NCBI GenBank assembly: GCA_036429605.1
Contig: JAVFKD010000015.1
Span: 2,069,421-2,133,420 of the forward strand
Reading direction: 5' to 3'
Source: Cladobotryum mycophilum
Taxonomy: Eukaryota > Ascomycota > Sordariomycetes > Hypocreales > Hypocreaceae
DNA: 64,000 bases
This document shows positions 21,989 through 33,455 of the stretch, piece by piece. Position numbers and translations under genes: made by a program. Positions within the stretch are counted from its first letter, which is position 1. Each line of letters begins with the position of its first letter. The notes under the pieces are model-generated. The model searched no databases, was not told the DNA's origin, and saw nothing but the letters and a program-made list of their open reading frames with translations.

Positions 21989-22776
21989 GACTGGAATCTG
22001 GGAGCGTTGTGGAGGCGTTTCGTTTCCTTTTGGGATCTTTGCTTTCATGAAAGCAGGACTGTCATTGGAGGAGCAATTCGCATCTTTTCGTCGTGTTAGG
22101 GGGAAGAGAATATTAGTGAGAGTCTGAGTGAACATGGGTGATGGAGGGTAACTCGGAAAAGGATAGTGAGAGGGCTGAGAAAGGGAAACTGGGAACTATG
22201 ATGGTGGTCAAGCTGTAATACAATCATGTGTGTGATAGGTATATTGTTGTAACTGAAATAAAGGCTGTTGAGAAAAGAGCATGTTCCATGTTTCGAAGCA
22301 TACAGTATTCCTGAGATTACTGTAGCTTTGTAGGTGAATCACATGCAATGATACCATTGTACACTCGATACTCTTCTGATGCACTTTCATATTGTATGTA
22401 ATCATTGGACAATTTGGTGGTTGCGGTTATTCCATTCTTTGCATCTGAAGTCATGTTGAACCTTTGCAGTGTTATAAATGTTACTATTATTAGATTTATG
22501 CATGTCCGATAAAGTCTTACCCGCTCACGTGATATTTCCAAGGGTCGTGAACCCAGTATGCGCGTGAAATTCAATTAACGCGATTCTGCCTGCAGCAGAC
22601 GCGTTAAGCTTGGTCTTAGTGGGTACAGCTGCCTGGTGAATTTGTATCACCCAACATTTCCGACATATAAAAAAGCCCCCTTGCTTTCTCACTCTATGAT
22701 TGGTATTCAACGAGCTTCCTTGCAATTATTGCGTTGTCAGCTAATTCTCTTGACGTCGAGGAGATTGTGCATCACA
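21989..22776. other. Intergenic region upstream of DNA ligase I
   Basis: About 0.8 kb. An ACGCGT hexamer at 22600-22605 matches the MluI cell-cycle box seen upstream of many replication genes, about 170 bp before the ligase start. No coding region supported. Confidence 0.5.
22600..22605. promoter_or_regulatory. Possible MluI cell-cycle box (ACGCGT)
   Basis: ACGCGT is the core site of MBF-type factors that drive G1/S transcription of replication genes, including yeast CDC9. It lies about 170 bp upstream of the ligase ATG. One hexamer can occur by chance, so the assignment rests on context. Confidence 0.35.
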
Positions 22777-25678
22777 ATGGCACCCAAGCAGGCAACTTTG
22801 GGGTATGTTAAGTCGGGGCAGCAGACGATAGGGTGTGTGTGTAGAGAGGGGAGCTCGAGCAACCTTGTTTCGTCCCATCTCTGGAGGGTGAAAAAAGGAC
22901 TTATGTTTTGCTAATCACAATTGGGGTTTTGTAGGAAATTCTTTGGGGCAAAGTCCACGGGTCCGCAGAGGCAGACTACCCTGGCGTTTGCTACCAAGGC
23001 GGGGAAGAAGAAAGAGCCAGAGAATGAAGCATCGGCCGAAGAGGATGTGAGCGCCAAGGAGAATTCCGATCTGGACAAAGGTCAGACCCAATTGAACCCG
23101 CTGAGAGTATCGCTTGTCGTCTAACCTGCTGGGGAAGACTCCAAGAAGCGTCCACGATCGCGATCGCCGAGTAAAAGCCCGCCAGCCAAGACAACCAAAG
23201 TTAAGCCCGAAGTCGAAGAGGATGAGGACGAAGCCCCTGTTACGAAGCGAGCAAGACGGCAGCGAGTCAAGATAGAGGACGATGAGGAGGACGAAGTGTC
23301 GGATTCAAAACCTACGGCGAAAAAAGCGAAAAGCCCGGCCGGATCCCCAGCGAAAGCCAAAAAGTCGAGCAGCCCGAAGCCCAAGTCTAAATCGCCAAAG
23401 TCCCCACGAGTGAAGAAGGAAGAAGAGGTTGAGGATGAAGAAACCAAGAAAGTTGTGGAAGATGATGAGGTATCCGAAGAGTCAGGGTCGGAAACAGAGA
23501 AGCCTGAAATTGCTGCAAAGGCCCGTAAAGCTGTTCAAACCATACTACAGAAGAAAGAGGAGGATCCCTATCCCGATTGGAAAGCCGGCACCCCGGTACC
23601 ATATGCGGCGCTTTGCAAGACATTCTCACTCGTCGAATTGACCACAAAGCGACTGATAATCATGGAATATTGCTCGCGCTTCCTACGTCAGGTTATGAGA
23701 CTGACTCCTGACGATCTTTTACCCACCGTATTGCTTATGATTAACAAACTTGCGCCTGATTATGCCGGTATTGAGCTGGGCATTGGAGAGTCGCTTATTA
23801 TGAAGGCCATTGGCGAAACGACAGGGAGAAGTCTCCAAGTTATCAAGGCTGACCAGAAAGAAATTGGAGATTTGGGATTAGTGGCCGTGAAGAGCAGATC
23901 GACCCAGCCAACCATGTTTAAACCCAAAGCGCTGTCTATCAGGGGAGTTCATCAAGGCTTGATGGGTATTGCCACCGTGGCAGGTAATGGTGCCCAAGGA
24001 CGCAAGGTCGATGGAATCAAAAAGTTGTTATCAGCAGCCGACGCTTATTCAAAAGAAAAGGCCGATATTACAAAAGATAAGGGTGGGGCAAGTGAGGCCA
24101 AGTATATTGTTCGCTTCTTGGAAGGGAAGCTCAGGCTTGGACTCGCTGAGAGGACTGCCCTGGTCTCGTTGGCGCAGGCTGTCGTTTGCCACGAAGCTGA
24201 GGCCAAGAGCCAAGTTCCTAGCACGACGGACCTGGAACAGGGCGAGGCCATATTAAAGACGGTTTACAGGTCAGTTATTTTTCCGAGTGAACTTGGCAAT
24301 TGTATACTAACATGCGACAGCGAGTTGCCAAGTTACGATGTTATCATACCCGCTATTCTCGAGCATGGCATCATGAAACTTAGGGAGAGCTGCAAGCTGA
24401 GGCCTGGTGTTCCTCTAAAACCAATGTTGGCCAAGCCAACGAAAGCCATCACTGAAGTCCTGGATCGATTTGAAGGACAGACGTTCACTTGCGAATACAA
24501 ATATGACGGTGAACGAGCTCAAATTCATTACGTTGCTAAAGATGCTCCTCAACAACTAAGCGAATCTACCTCCAGTGCATCCAAGGAAATCGATTCTGGA
24601 GTTGCTAGCATCTTCTCTCGAAATTCCGAAGATCTCTCTAGAAAGTACCCTGATATTCTTGCTAAGCTTCATACTTGGGTCAAGGAAGGTACAAAAAGTT
24701 TCGTACTTGATTGCGAGACTGTGGCCTGGGATATGGTTGAGAAGAAGGTCTTGCCCTTCCAGCAGCTGATGACCCGCAAGAAGAAAGACGTCAAGGTGGA
24801 GGATGTCAAGGTTCAAGTGTGCGTTTTTGCTTTTGATTTGTTGTATCTGAATGGAGAAGCCGTTGTGGAGAAGTCACTACGTGAGCGCAGAGAGCTTCTT
24901 CAAGGGGCTTTCAACCCTGTGGAGGGCGAATTTACCTTCGCTACGCACATGGATGGCCAGGAGCTCGATGATATTCAGACCTTCCTTGATGAAAGTGTCA
25001 AGGCCTCGTGCGAGGGTCTCATGGTTAAGATGTTGGACGGAACTGAAAGTGGGTATGAGCCTAGTAAGCGAAGCCGAAATTGGCTCAAGGTAAGTTCCAT
25101 TGCTCTGTTTGACCATGCACCGTCTCTAACAGCATATACAGATCAAAAAGGATTATCTCTCTGGTGTTGGTGATTCCTTGGATCTTGTTGTCCTTGGAGC
25201 ATACTACGGCAAAGGCAAACGTACATCTGTGTATGGTGCATTCCTGCTGGCTTGTTACAACCCAAATACAGATACCTACGAAACTATTTGCAACATTGGT
25301 ACCGGTTTCACGGAGCAAGTCCTCGAAGACTTGCACAAGCAACTCTCCGAAATCACCATTGACCGGCCCAAGCCCTTTTACTCACACTCCAGCGGCGGGC
25401 AGCATCAGCCAGATGTCTGGTTTGAGCCGCGCTACGTGTGGGAAGTCAAGACGGCTGATTTAACGCTCAGCCCGCGTTACAAGGCTGGTTGCAAGGAAAG
25501 CGTGGACCCCGCCGGTGAGAAGGGTATCAGCTTGCGGTTCCCGAGATTCATCAAGTTGCGGGATGATAAAAAGCCGGATGAGGCCACGTCGAGCAGGCAG
25601 GTGGCGGAGATGTATAGGAAGCAGGAGAGCGTGACGAAGAATAAGGGTCCTTCTGTTGATGACGATTTTGAGTATTAA
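22777..25678 (+). CDS. lig1: ATP-dependent DNA ligase I
   Basis: Five exons: 22777-22802, 22935-23080, 23138-24269, 24321-25089 and 25142-25678 (869 aa). The first splice creates the PCNA-binding box QATLGKFF at residues 5-12. A disordered Lys/Glu/Pro-rich region with nuclear-localisation-like clusters follows to about residue 235. The DNA-binding domain begins near PVPYAALCKTFSLVE. The adenylation domain holds CEYKYDGER with catalytic Lys495. The OB domain contains LKIKKDYLSGVGDSLDLVVL and ends with the motif VI-like LRFPRFIKLRDDK. The enzyme seals nicks between Okazaki fragments and in excision repair. The 51-nt third intron keeps the frame open if retained. Length and domain order match the family. 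Confidence 0.96.
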
Positions 25679-26028
25679 GTCTAGTTGGAGGGATATGAAA
25701 GTTATCTAAAGGGGTTCTTGGACTTGGGTGGGGGGTTTTTGGTTGGGTTGCGCATCATGAATGGCTCCAAGAAAGATAATGCATGTATTAACATTATGAT
25801 TTATATATAGCTGGAATGACTTGCTTTTTACGTTTGATGTTTCCTCATGTATCATAACATCTCCTACTTATTGGATTAAACACGTAACTATGCGCGCACT
25901 TGAGCACGCAGGGGATTAGAAGACCCATAGCTTGAATAAGAAGTCACCATGATCCATTCCTAAAAGAAATCATTTCTAGATTCATCGCATAAGTGTACAT
26001 GAGCCCCCCTTGCGCCGTTTCCCCATTT
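25679..26028. other. Convergent 3' regions, ligase and CLC genes
   Basis: 350 bp, AT-rich around 25780-25870. No gene recognised. Confidence 0.6.
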
Positions 26029-29001
26029 CTATAATATAGACCTCCTATCCTCCTCCCCCATCCCATCATCCGTTTCATCCCCAGCCCGCAGCAGGCCCCT
26101 CTCCTCCCCCTCCCCGTCCTCTCTCGCGGCGCCCGGTCCCGGGCCCTGACCACCTCTAGCAGTCGGCACGTTGCTCGTCCTTCTCGTCTCCTCCGCGCCG
26201 TCGAGGACGTACCACACGTCCTTTTTGGTGAGCAGGCCTTGCAGCACGCCGCGGTCGGTGAAGAGCATGTACCGCAGGCCGAGTTTCCGGAAGTAGGAGA
26301 CCACGAGGTGGAGGCTGGTGCGCGAGGGGAGGGTGAGGGGCGTTTGGTCCATCCAGGGGCGGAGGTCTAGGGTGGTACGCGGGTCGGCGAGGGGCTGGTG
26401 CGAGAAGAAGACTTCTGTCTCAGGGGGCAGGGAGCGGGCCTTGGTGGCGGTGTGGATGTTGTACCGCAGCTCTGCGCGGGAGATGTATCCCAGCAGGATG
26501 GCCTCGCGGGGGTCGGATATGACGGGAAAGCCGCGATAGGGGTGCATTTCGAGGATGGTATTGAGGGAAGCGATGGAGTGCCCCGTAGCCGTTAGGACGA
26601 TTAGGTCCTCGATGCGGGTCATGATCTGGGAGGTTGGAATGTCTGGTATGACCATCTCCTCGCTGTTATCGAGGAACGGATACTCGTTGACGTGGATCCA
26701 GGACTCGTAGATGCCTCGTCGGGAGAAGGCGTCGCCGACCCACTTGGAGATCATGACGGCGACCATGATGGGTAGGACGTAGGTGATGGCTCCGGTGAGC
26801 TCGAGCATGATGACGACGATGGAGACGGTCATGCGGGTGACGCCTGTGAGGGCAGCAGCGGCGCCGACGATGGCGTATGTTCCTGGCGTGACGCAGGGGA
26901 CATCCGGCGTGCAGGTTTGAAACAGGGAGAAGCTGCGGAAATTATCCACCCAAATCTCCATCATAATACCCATGGCACGACCGACCAAGGCCCCGATAGC
27001 CATGGAGGGGAGGAGAATACCAGCCGGGATCTGTAAGCCAAAGGTGATGGTGGCCAAAAAGAAGCCCACGACTGCAGCGAAGAGAAGGAGCACAATAGTG
27101 CCAGCCGAGGCGGCGCCAGTCTTGCAGATGCCGACCTGGTCATCGAGAACCTTGGAACATTCAGCGACCAAGTTGGATACAAGTTCGGATGTCTGAAACT
27201 TCATGTAACGGTTTGGATAGTCCACGAGGGCTGTGAGGAGAGCCACAGCTATCACCTGGACAATCGGGCTTGGAAGCCATGACTGGGATTTCTTCCACCG
27301 AGCTACAGCCATGTTGAACTTTATGAAAAGCCCACCATAGACGCCCTATGAATAAATTAGATTTCTATATCGCGAGAGTTCTTGGACAGTTGGGGTACTT
27401 GCACCAACAATTCCCAGGATAGCATAGGGGACAATTTCGAATCCGTGCCAATCTCTGCTGTACTTTGTTTGATACAATACAAGCTTGCCAGACCGAAAGG
27501 GGTCGAATAGTTGAAGGATCACGGCAGCTGACATGGCACAAACGAAGCTCTGCCACATGGTCTTGTCGGGGAAGAAGTATGATAGTTGCTACGAAACCTG
27601 GTTAGCCAGTGCCTATGCAGTGTTTGGAATCATGTTTTTCGTACCTCGAGACTGAAAAGCACGCCTCCGATGGGGGATCCAAATGCGACGGAGATACCAG
27701 ACGCTGCCGCTGCTGAGAGCACTTCTCGTTTGCGGGCTACAACTTGTTAGCATATTATTTCTCAAGAAGCCCAGCCTTCAATCGAGGTTTGCATTTACCT
27801 TCATTCTCGTTAATATTCTTAAATGGTTTAATAAATAGGTTTGCGCAGCAGCATGCGACGTGAACCAAGGGGCCCTCCTTTCCTAACCACATGCCGGATG
27901 ATACAGCGAGAACCTGGGCACGTTAACATTGGAAACAAAACATGAAGAAAAAAAGACATACTAAACCGAAAGACTTGGTTATCAAAGTCCACGTACTCAG
28001 AAACTTGCGAAGCACAAAGCCGCCCAAGACAGTCTTGATCTCGGGGATACCACTGTGCTTGGCATAGATGGCATATTCCTGTACAAGAAGCGCCGCGCAG
28101 AATGCGAATGCAACCTTGGTCAAACAAAGTTAGTTATCAGTCTCGTTTTTTTTGCCGTTCAAAGGGGCCCCTCCACACGCACCGAGAAGACGAGGAAGAA
28201 AACGTATTCGATAAACCATTTCCCGCCGACCGAGTGGATGCCGAGCGCCTCGCTCCATGGCTTCCAACCAGCGCAATGAGAGCCCTGATCGTATCCATAA
28301 CAGCAAAAGCCTTTATTCAGGTAGAAATGACCGCCTTCGGGGCCACTAGAGCAGTATCCCAGCTTCAAGTCTCCTAGCCAGTCCGTCGTCAGATTGATGG
28401 CGGCGGCGATTGCGCCAACCGCAAGACCCGTCAACAGCAGCACGATCCACACCTGACTCGTATCTAGCAGCAGCTGGATATATCGTATTAACCCGCTTCC
28501 TGCGCTCGACGAGAGCACGCGCAACCGCTGTCGCTCCTTGGTGTATTCGAAGATCCAGTCAATGGCCGTCATGTCCTCATAGCCCACACGCCGGCCGGGG
28601 CCTTCTGCGTACCAATCATGCGTCATTGCCTCCTTTGCGCTAGACGATACGCCGCCGAGACCGTGTGCTCGAGGAGATGCCGCCTCGCCAAAGACGGCGG
28701 GAGAGTTTCGATGCAGCGACGCATGGCGCTCGTGACGGGGTGGTTCAGAGCTAGAGCCGCCGCCGCCGGTCAGGGAAGATAGAATTCGCAGCGGGTTCGA
28801 TAACAGCGAGGGTTTCTTCTTGCGCTTAAAGGACAGATGGCTGTCGAGGTCATTGTGGTGAATCGGTTCCCGGTCGCCAATGTCGTCGCCAAAGTAATCC
28901 AGCTCGTCCCTCTCCGAAGCAGCATCTGGCGTTTGCGCGGTGGGTGTTTGAGAAGAAGATGAAGCGGAGGGGAAGCTTCCGTTCCGGCCTGCTCCAGACA
29001 T
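26029..29001 (-). CDS. CLC-family chloride channel/transporter with CBS domains
   Basis: Minus strand, six exons: 29001-28183, 28114-27962, 27913-27799, 27736-27645, 27588-27403 and 27345-26029 (893 aa). A disordered cytosolic N-terminus precedes the CLC membrane core, with family motifs HSGIPEIK (Ser294, chloride site), GKEGP (gating Glu337), IGGVLFSLEQLSYFFP and GLQIPAGILLPS. Two CBS domains follow (around IPTSQIMTRIEDLIVL and LTKKDVWYVL), then an acidic tail. It is most similar to the CLC-3/4/5 branch. In those exchangers the residue after SLE is the proton Glu; here it is Gln394, encoded right after an exon junction. The fifth intron begins GC (GGT|GCAAGT) and is needed to keep the conserved LGIVGGVYGG. 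The start chosen (MSGAGRNG) is the best of two in-frame Met codons. Probably vacuolar/endosomal, or plasma membrane; unproven. Confidence 0.93.
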
Positions 29002-29465
29002 GATTGAGCGGGGGGCTATTCCATTTTCCTTTTTTCCCCACTGCTCAATCGTTTTTTTGTTCTCGTCTTTTCCTTGGCTTGTCTCTCTCTCTCTCGTACG
29101 TCGGCTTGTGATTTTGGAGTGTGTCGCAATTGAAGGTTGCTTATCGGCGCAGATGCAGGTCACACAGATGCTTATCGTGGCGCTGTGGATTTAGTGCCTG
29201 GAGGGTTTGACGTGAGTGGTGATTGGTTGGTGAGATTGAACCCCAATGGGTCTAGGATTGGATCGGATACTTCAATATAGGTAGACTTGGTTAAACTATA
29301 CATGTACATATAAATTACACCAGCAACTGGATATTGTCCAAATATTCTCGTTATTATTTACAAAACACTTTGTGACTAAACGGACTCAATGTGTGGACAA
29401 AGGGCCACGTAAACTTGGGTTCCAAAGAGAAACCCAATTGTCATCCTACATCGCCGGCTTTTAAC
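29002..29465. promoter_or_regulatory. Shared divergent promoter, CLC gene / neurochondrin-like gene
   Basis: 464 bp between divergent starts. It has a CT run at about 29083-29094 (GA-rich in the CLC sense) and AT-rich sequence near 29270-29365. No defined site assigned. Confidence 0.5.
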
Positions 29466-31494
29466 ATGGACCAACCCCCAGTCGACGACCAGGCTGAGGC
29501 TTCAAACTCCTCCAGTAAAGCAACCCAAGATGAAGCCAGCATTTCCAAAATCCAAATTCTCCTCGAGGCCAAGGATGACACTCAGAGATTTGTCGGGCTG
29601 GCTTTATTAAAATCCGTTCTGGACAACTCGCCAGAGCTGCGAGAGGATGAAAATGTCCTTGAAAACTTGTGGTCCAGTCTATCAGCCAAGTTCCTGGACA
29701 GGCTGCTACGCACGGGATCGAAGCCACCAAAGAAGGACTCTAGGGAAATGCTGGACCTTGCAGTCTCCATACTGCATACGTTTGCCGTGCTTCTTCCAGA
29801 GCAGTCAAGGGGTAAGCCAAAGTTCACAGACCGGATTCCTGGACTTGTTGGAGCTGTGCTATATAGGTACGTTTCTCTCCCCGACCATGGATAACTATCA
29901 TCTAACAGTATAAACAGCTCTGAGGAGACAACAACACTTCTACTGCAGCTTCTGTACACTTTAGTGAGCTCTCCTAAAGGCGCCCTGGCTTTCGTCCAGG
30001 TTGAAGACTTGAGCGCTCTTACAGAGATTGCCCCTACCCACTCCATCGTATTGGATATCCTATGCTATGCTTGGCTCAATGCGATGACTTCATTTGAGAA
30101 CAAGTCAGACCTGTCAAAAGGAATAGACAATACGATACAAAGTCTAGCATCCTCCTTCACTAGCACCGACGCCGTGACATTTCTCGAGTTTCTAGGGACA
30201 TTCCTCCGACGGGCACATCCAGCAGTAAGTCGCCATTGTAAAGTACAGCATCAACATATCACTAAGATTGGGTCTGCAGGTTATACCATCCGACCCCAAA
30301 TGGCAAAAAACAGCAGTCAACTTCATCCGCAATCTAGTAACAAGCCGGCCAACCCCAGAAGCCAGATCAGCATATACCAACGCCGCTGCGTCCCTCCTTC
30401 AAGCCTACCCTCTCACAACCTCCAACCTTCTCTTCAATATCGAGAAGAATGAAGAAAAGCCATTCCCTTACCTGCTGATCAACCTCCTCTTGATTGACAT
30501 CCGTTCATCCGCGCCCATTTTGCTGGAACAGCTCAACAGGCCCGAATACCCCAACACCTCACGCCGGCTTGCATCAGCCTTTGATGTCATCTGCATATTC
30601 ATCGGGCATTTGGTTAGATCTCTGGAAGATGAGTCCCTGGATGCGCTCATCATGTCACCAGATAACCTACTCAAGCTTCGCAAGGGCATCTCAGAGACCA
30701 TGTCCGTGACGATCGAGTACCTTCGAGACAGATGGGATGCTACTTTTGCCGGAGCAATGGGCCTGCATCCCGACGCCAGAACCAGTACCGCGGAGACGTC
30801 AACGGGCTCACACCACACTCTGACATGGGATTCATTGGAAAACGTAGCGGATGAGGACCCTTTTATTCTCTCTGCCGTTAGGGCACTGGCTCTGTGGCTG
30901 AGGGAAGACGAAAACGAAATGCTGCGCAAAGAGGCCACCGGACTTACGGACATGCTCATGGAACTATACCAGGGTAGTTCTTCTGAAAAGCTCGACTTTA
31001 GGTCGCCGACCTTGGTGGCCTTGGAAGCCTTGGTTACGTTCGAAAAGGGGCGCAACTTGTTGCTCAGCCATAACGGGTGGCAAACCCTCAGCAAAGATTT
31101 ACATGAGATATTACAGCGAAACACGGAATTCATCACGGAAGAAGATGCGTCTCGTGGCATCGAAATTGTGCGAGTCCTCCTCCAAGTCGCAGAGCAAACA
31201 AGCACGGGCACAGCAGAGGAGTGGATGGACCTCGTCACAAAGGCCGCTGCTTGGGATGTGTTCCGTCAACAGCAGCCTCCGCCCATCGTGCTGGAACTCC
31301 AAGTTGCCGTTCTACAGCTTTGCTGTGCGTTGCTGATCAACGCAAGCAACGGCATGCGACATCGATATGTGCACACTCATAGCGCACTGTTGGGCATTTC
31401 GGAGAAGCTGGGGCGGGATATCCCGCAGGAGAGCTTCCTGCATGAGTTGATTGCGGATGTGTTGGTTGCTTTGAGGAACCTGTCTCGGACATGA
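29466..31494 (+). CDS. Neurochondrin-like armadillo-type protein
   Basis: Three exons: 29466-29866, 29918-30224 and 30280-31494 (640 aa). The introns are short (51 and 55 nt) with GTACGT/ACAG and GTAAGT/GCAG ends. The protein is almost wholly helical, with Leu-rich repeating helices expected of an armadillo/HEAT solenoid: QILLEAKDDTQRFVGLALLKS near the start, TTLLLQLLYTLVSSPKGALAF, and FPYLLINLLLIDIRSSAPILL. This matches the neurochondrin family (DUF1941), which has roughly this length in fungi. There is no signal peptide or convincing membrane helix. Mammalian neurochondrin is a cytosolic neuronal protein; the fungal role is unknown, so only family membership is claimed. Confidence 0.85.
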
Positions 31495-32282
31495 ACGTTG
31501 AAGAGACTGATTTGGAGAGGAAATGTCTCGCAGACAGGGCTACTATGTGTATCCAGAAGACAGTTTTGCTCCTCTGGTGTGGAAGTACGGAGTAGTACGA
31601 CGGTGGAATAGTAGAGACATGCCACGAGGGCGTCAATAAATATCACATGCATATTTAGTGAAACCGCTATGGTTACGAGTAACCCGATGTAAGTAGTGAC
31701 AGCAGATGATCCTCAAAAACACAAATACCTCGCACGTCATACTACAGCCATTGTTACACGTTTTGTTCATTCCGGTCCATCTCTCCCACCACGAACCGGA
31801 ATGCAGTTCATTACTTGACACCAAAACAGAGACATCATCCCTCCCTCTAGCCATATTCCCAACCCAGAAAAAGCGGGCGAATGATGTACGCGAGTCAATC
31901 TCCGTTAGGGGGGACGCAAATACCAGCGTTACAACGTAGAGATTATTAATATTGCAAGTTCATTGAGTGAAGATGAGGTGAAGTTCGAATCCGCTTGCAT
32001 AGACCCCCTCTCTAGTTCATGTGTAGCCGTCATCCAATGCAGGTGACCACGAACCAACATCCGGACAATGGCGGCAGCCCATCAGTTCATCGGTCTCTCC
32101 CGACCATGCCTCCATTATGCCATCTCCCATATCCCGTACCCGTCCGGCCCGCGTCCACTTTCCATGAACATCCTCCCCCACCTGTCCCGCCCCCAGAAGT
32201 AGGCTCAAGTACCCCCATCCCCCAACAAGGTACTCCTGCAACCTCCCTCCCTCCCTTTTTTGTTTTAAAAAAAAACCCACAT
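31495..32282. other. Convergent 3' regions, no gene seen
   Basis: About 0.8 kb, with one TACGGAGTA motif at 31586-31594 and an A9 run near 32268. Several short frames occur but none looks like protein. Confidence 0.55.
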
Positions 32283-33037
32283 TCAAGCCGCCTCCACGCC
32301 CTCCGCCTGAACCTGTGACACAACACCCTCGCCCTTGCCCTGCAGCGCCATCCCGTCTAACAAGGCTGCTGCCGCTTCTGCTTCCGCCGCCGCTATTACC
32401 GCTGTCTCCTTCTCAGCCACAACTGCAGCCTTGGCGCGCCTCTTGCGAGCCCTGCGGACTTCAATCTCAATGCCAGACATTTCGGCGCTGACGGAGACGA
32501 GGCGTGGTATGACCTGCTCGACGGCTTGGATGGACTGCGTCTGCGCCGTGCGAAGAGCGGGCGGGGCGAAGAGACCGTACCAATGGAGGGGGTTGTTGCT
32601 GGGTTTCTTTTTCTGCCTTGGACCCTTTTCAGGAGGATCTGTAGATTTGTCCTCGTTGTGGCTTGGATCAGAGTCCTTTGTCTCTTCGGCCTTTGCCTCA
32701 TCCTCAGCTCCCTTATCGTTGATAGTCGAGCCACCAGCCTCTTTCTCCTCATCACTCTTCAACCCACCCCCAGACGACCCAGCGGCGACACCATCACCAA
32801 TCCTAAAAACCGGCACCCCATCCCCCCAACCTCAATACCAAGCACCCTCAGCGCCCGCATCCTCTCATCGTAGTGATCCCGCCCGTACCTCATGCCCCGC
32901 TCCCCCGCGAAATTCGCCCTCGCAATGTCCCGGTACACGCCAGACAGGAGTCCCGACAGCTCCTCGCGGAGCCTCGAGTACTCGTCCAGTAACCCGAGGT
33001 AGCGCTCCAGGAGCTCGTCGATCCGTTGTTGTTCCAT
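32283..33037 (-). CDS. vma22: Vma22/CCDC115-like V-ATPase assembly factor, with an apparent frameshift
   Basis: The likely start is MEQQRIDELLERYLGLLDEY at 33037. The first part is a coiled coil followed by GVYRDIARANFAGERGMRYG. The second part contains PLHWYGLFAPPALRTAQ and then EIEVRRARKRRAK, the paired signature of CCDC115/Vma22 proteins. The two parts lie in different frames; they switch between 32816 and 32830, beside a run of six C on the plus strand (32822-32827). One more base there gives a continuous 251-residue protein with a plausible acidic linker. Vma22 proteins act at the ER in assembling the membrane sector of the vacuolar proton pump. No intron signal explains the shift. The assignment depends on the second half. 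Confidence 0.72.
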
Positions 33038-33455
33038 GAAGTTTTGGAGGTTGTTGAAGAATCGAGAAGCGGCTTGTGAAAGAGAGGCGTCGTTGGGGTT
33101 TTGGATGGAAACGAAAGTTGGCGGGACGAGCCGGCGCCAGCTTAGGTCCGCTGCAAGTGGAGGTGGCAAAGCACGACTGGCCAGAGAACTACCTACATCA
33201 TAACCATATCAACTTCCTTTCAACAACACTCTACTGTTATAAACCATAGAGTCACCACCTCACATGATTAAGAATTTCAACTACCTCAATAAAGCTAATA
33301 GAGATTTCATCGAATGAAACAAAATGCAACAGACCCAACGCCCAATCTATCACCATAACATCGTTTACTGCGTTTTCTCAGCAAACACTTCTAGGGTTCA
33401 TAACGAATTCGAGTATGCCAGCCCCAGGCCGTGCAAGTCTATATGCGTAAAAAGT
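33038..33455. other. Spacer between MFS transporter 3' end and Vma22-like start
   Basis: About 420 bp holding the 3' end of the MFS gene and the promoter/leader of the Vma22-like gene (both minus). The frame of the latter stays open upstream to 33169 but has no ATG, so this is treated as leader. Confidence 0.5.
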
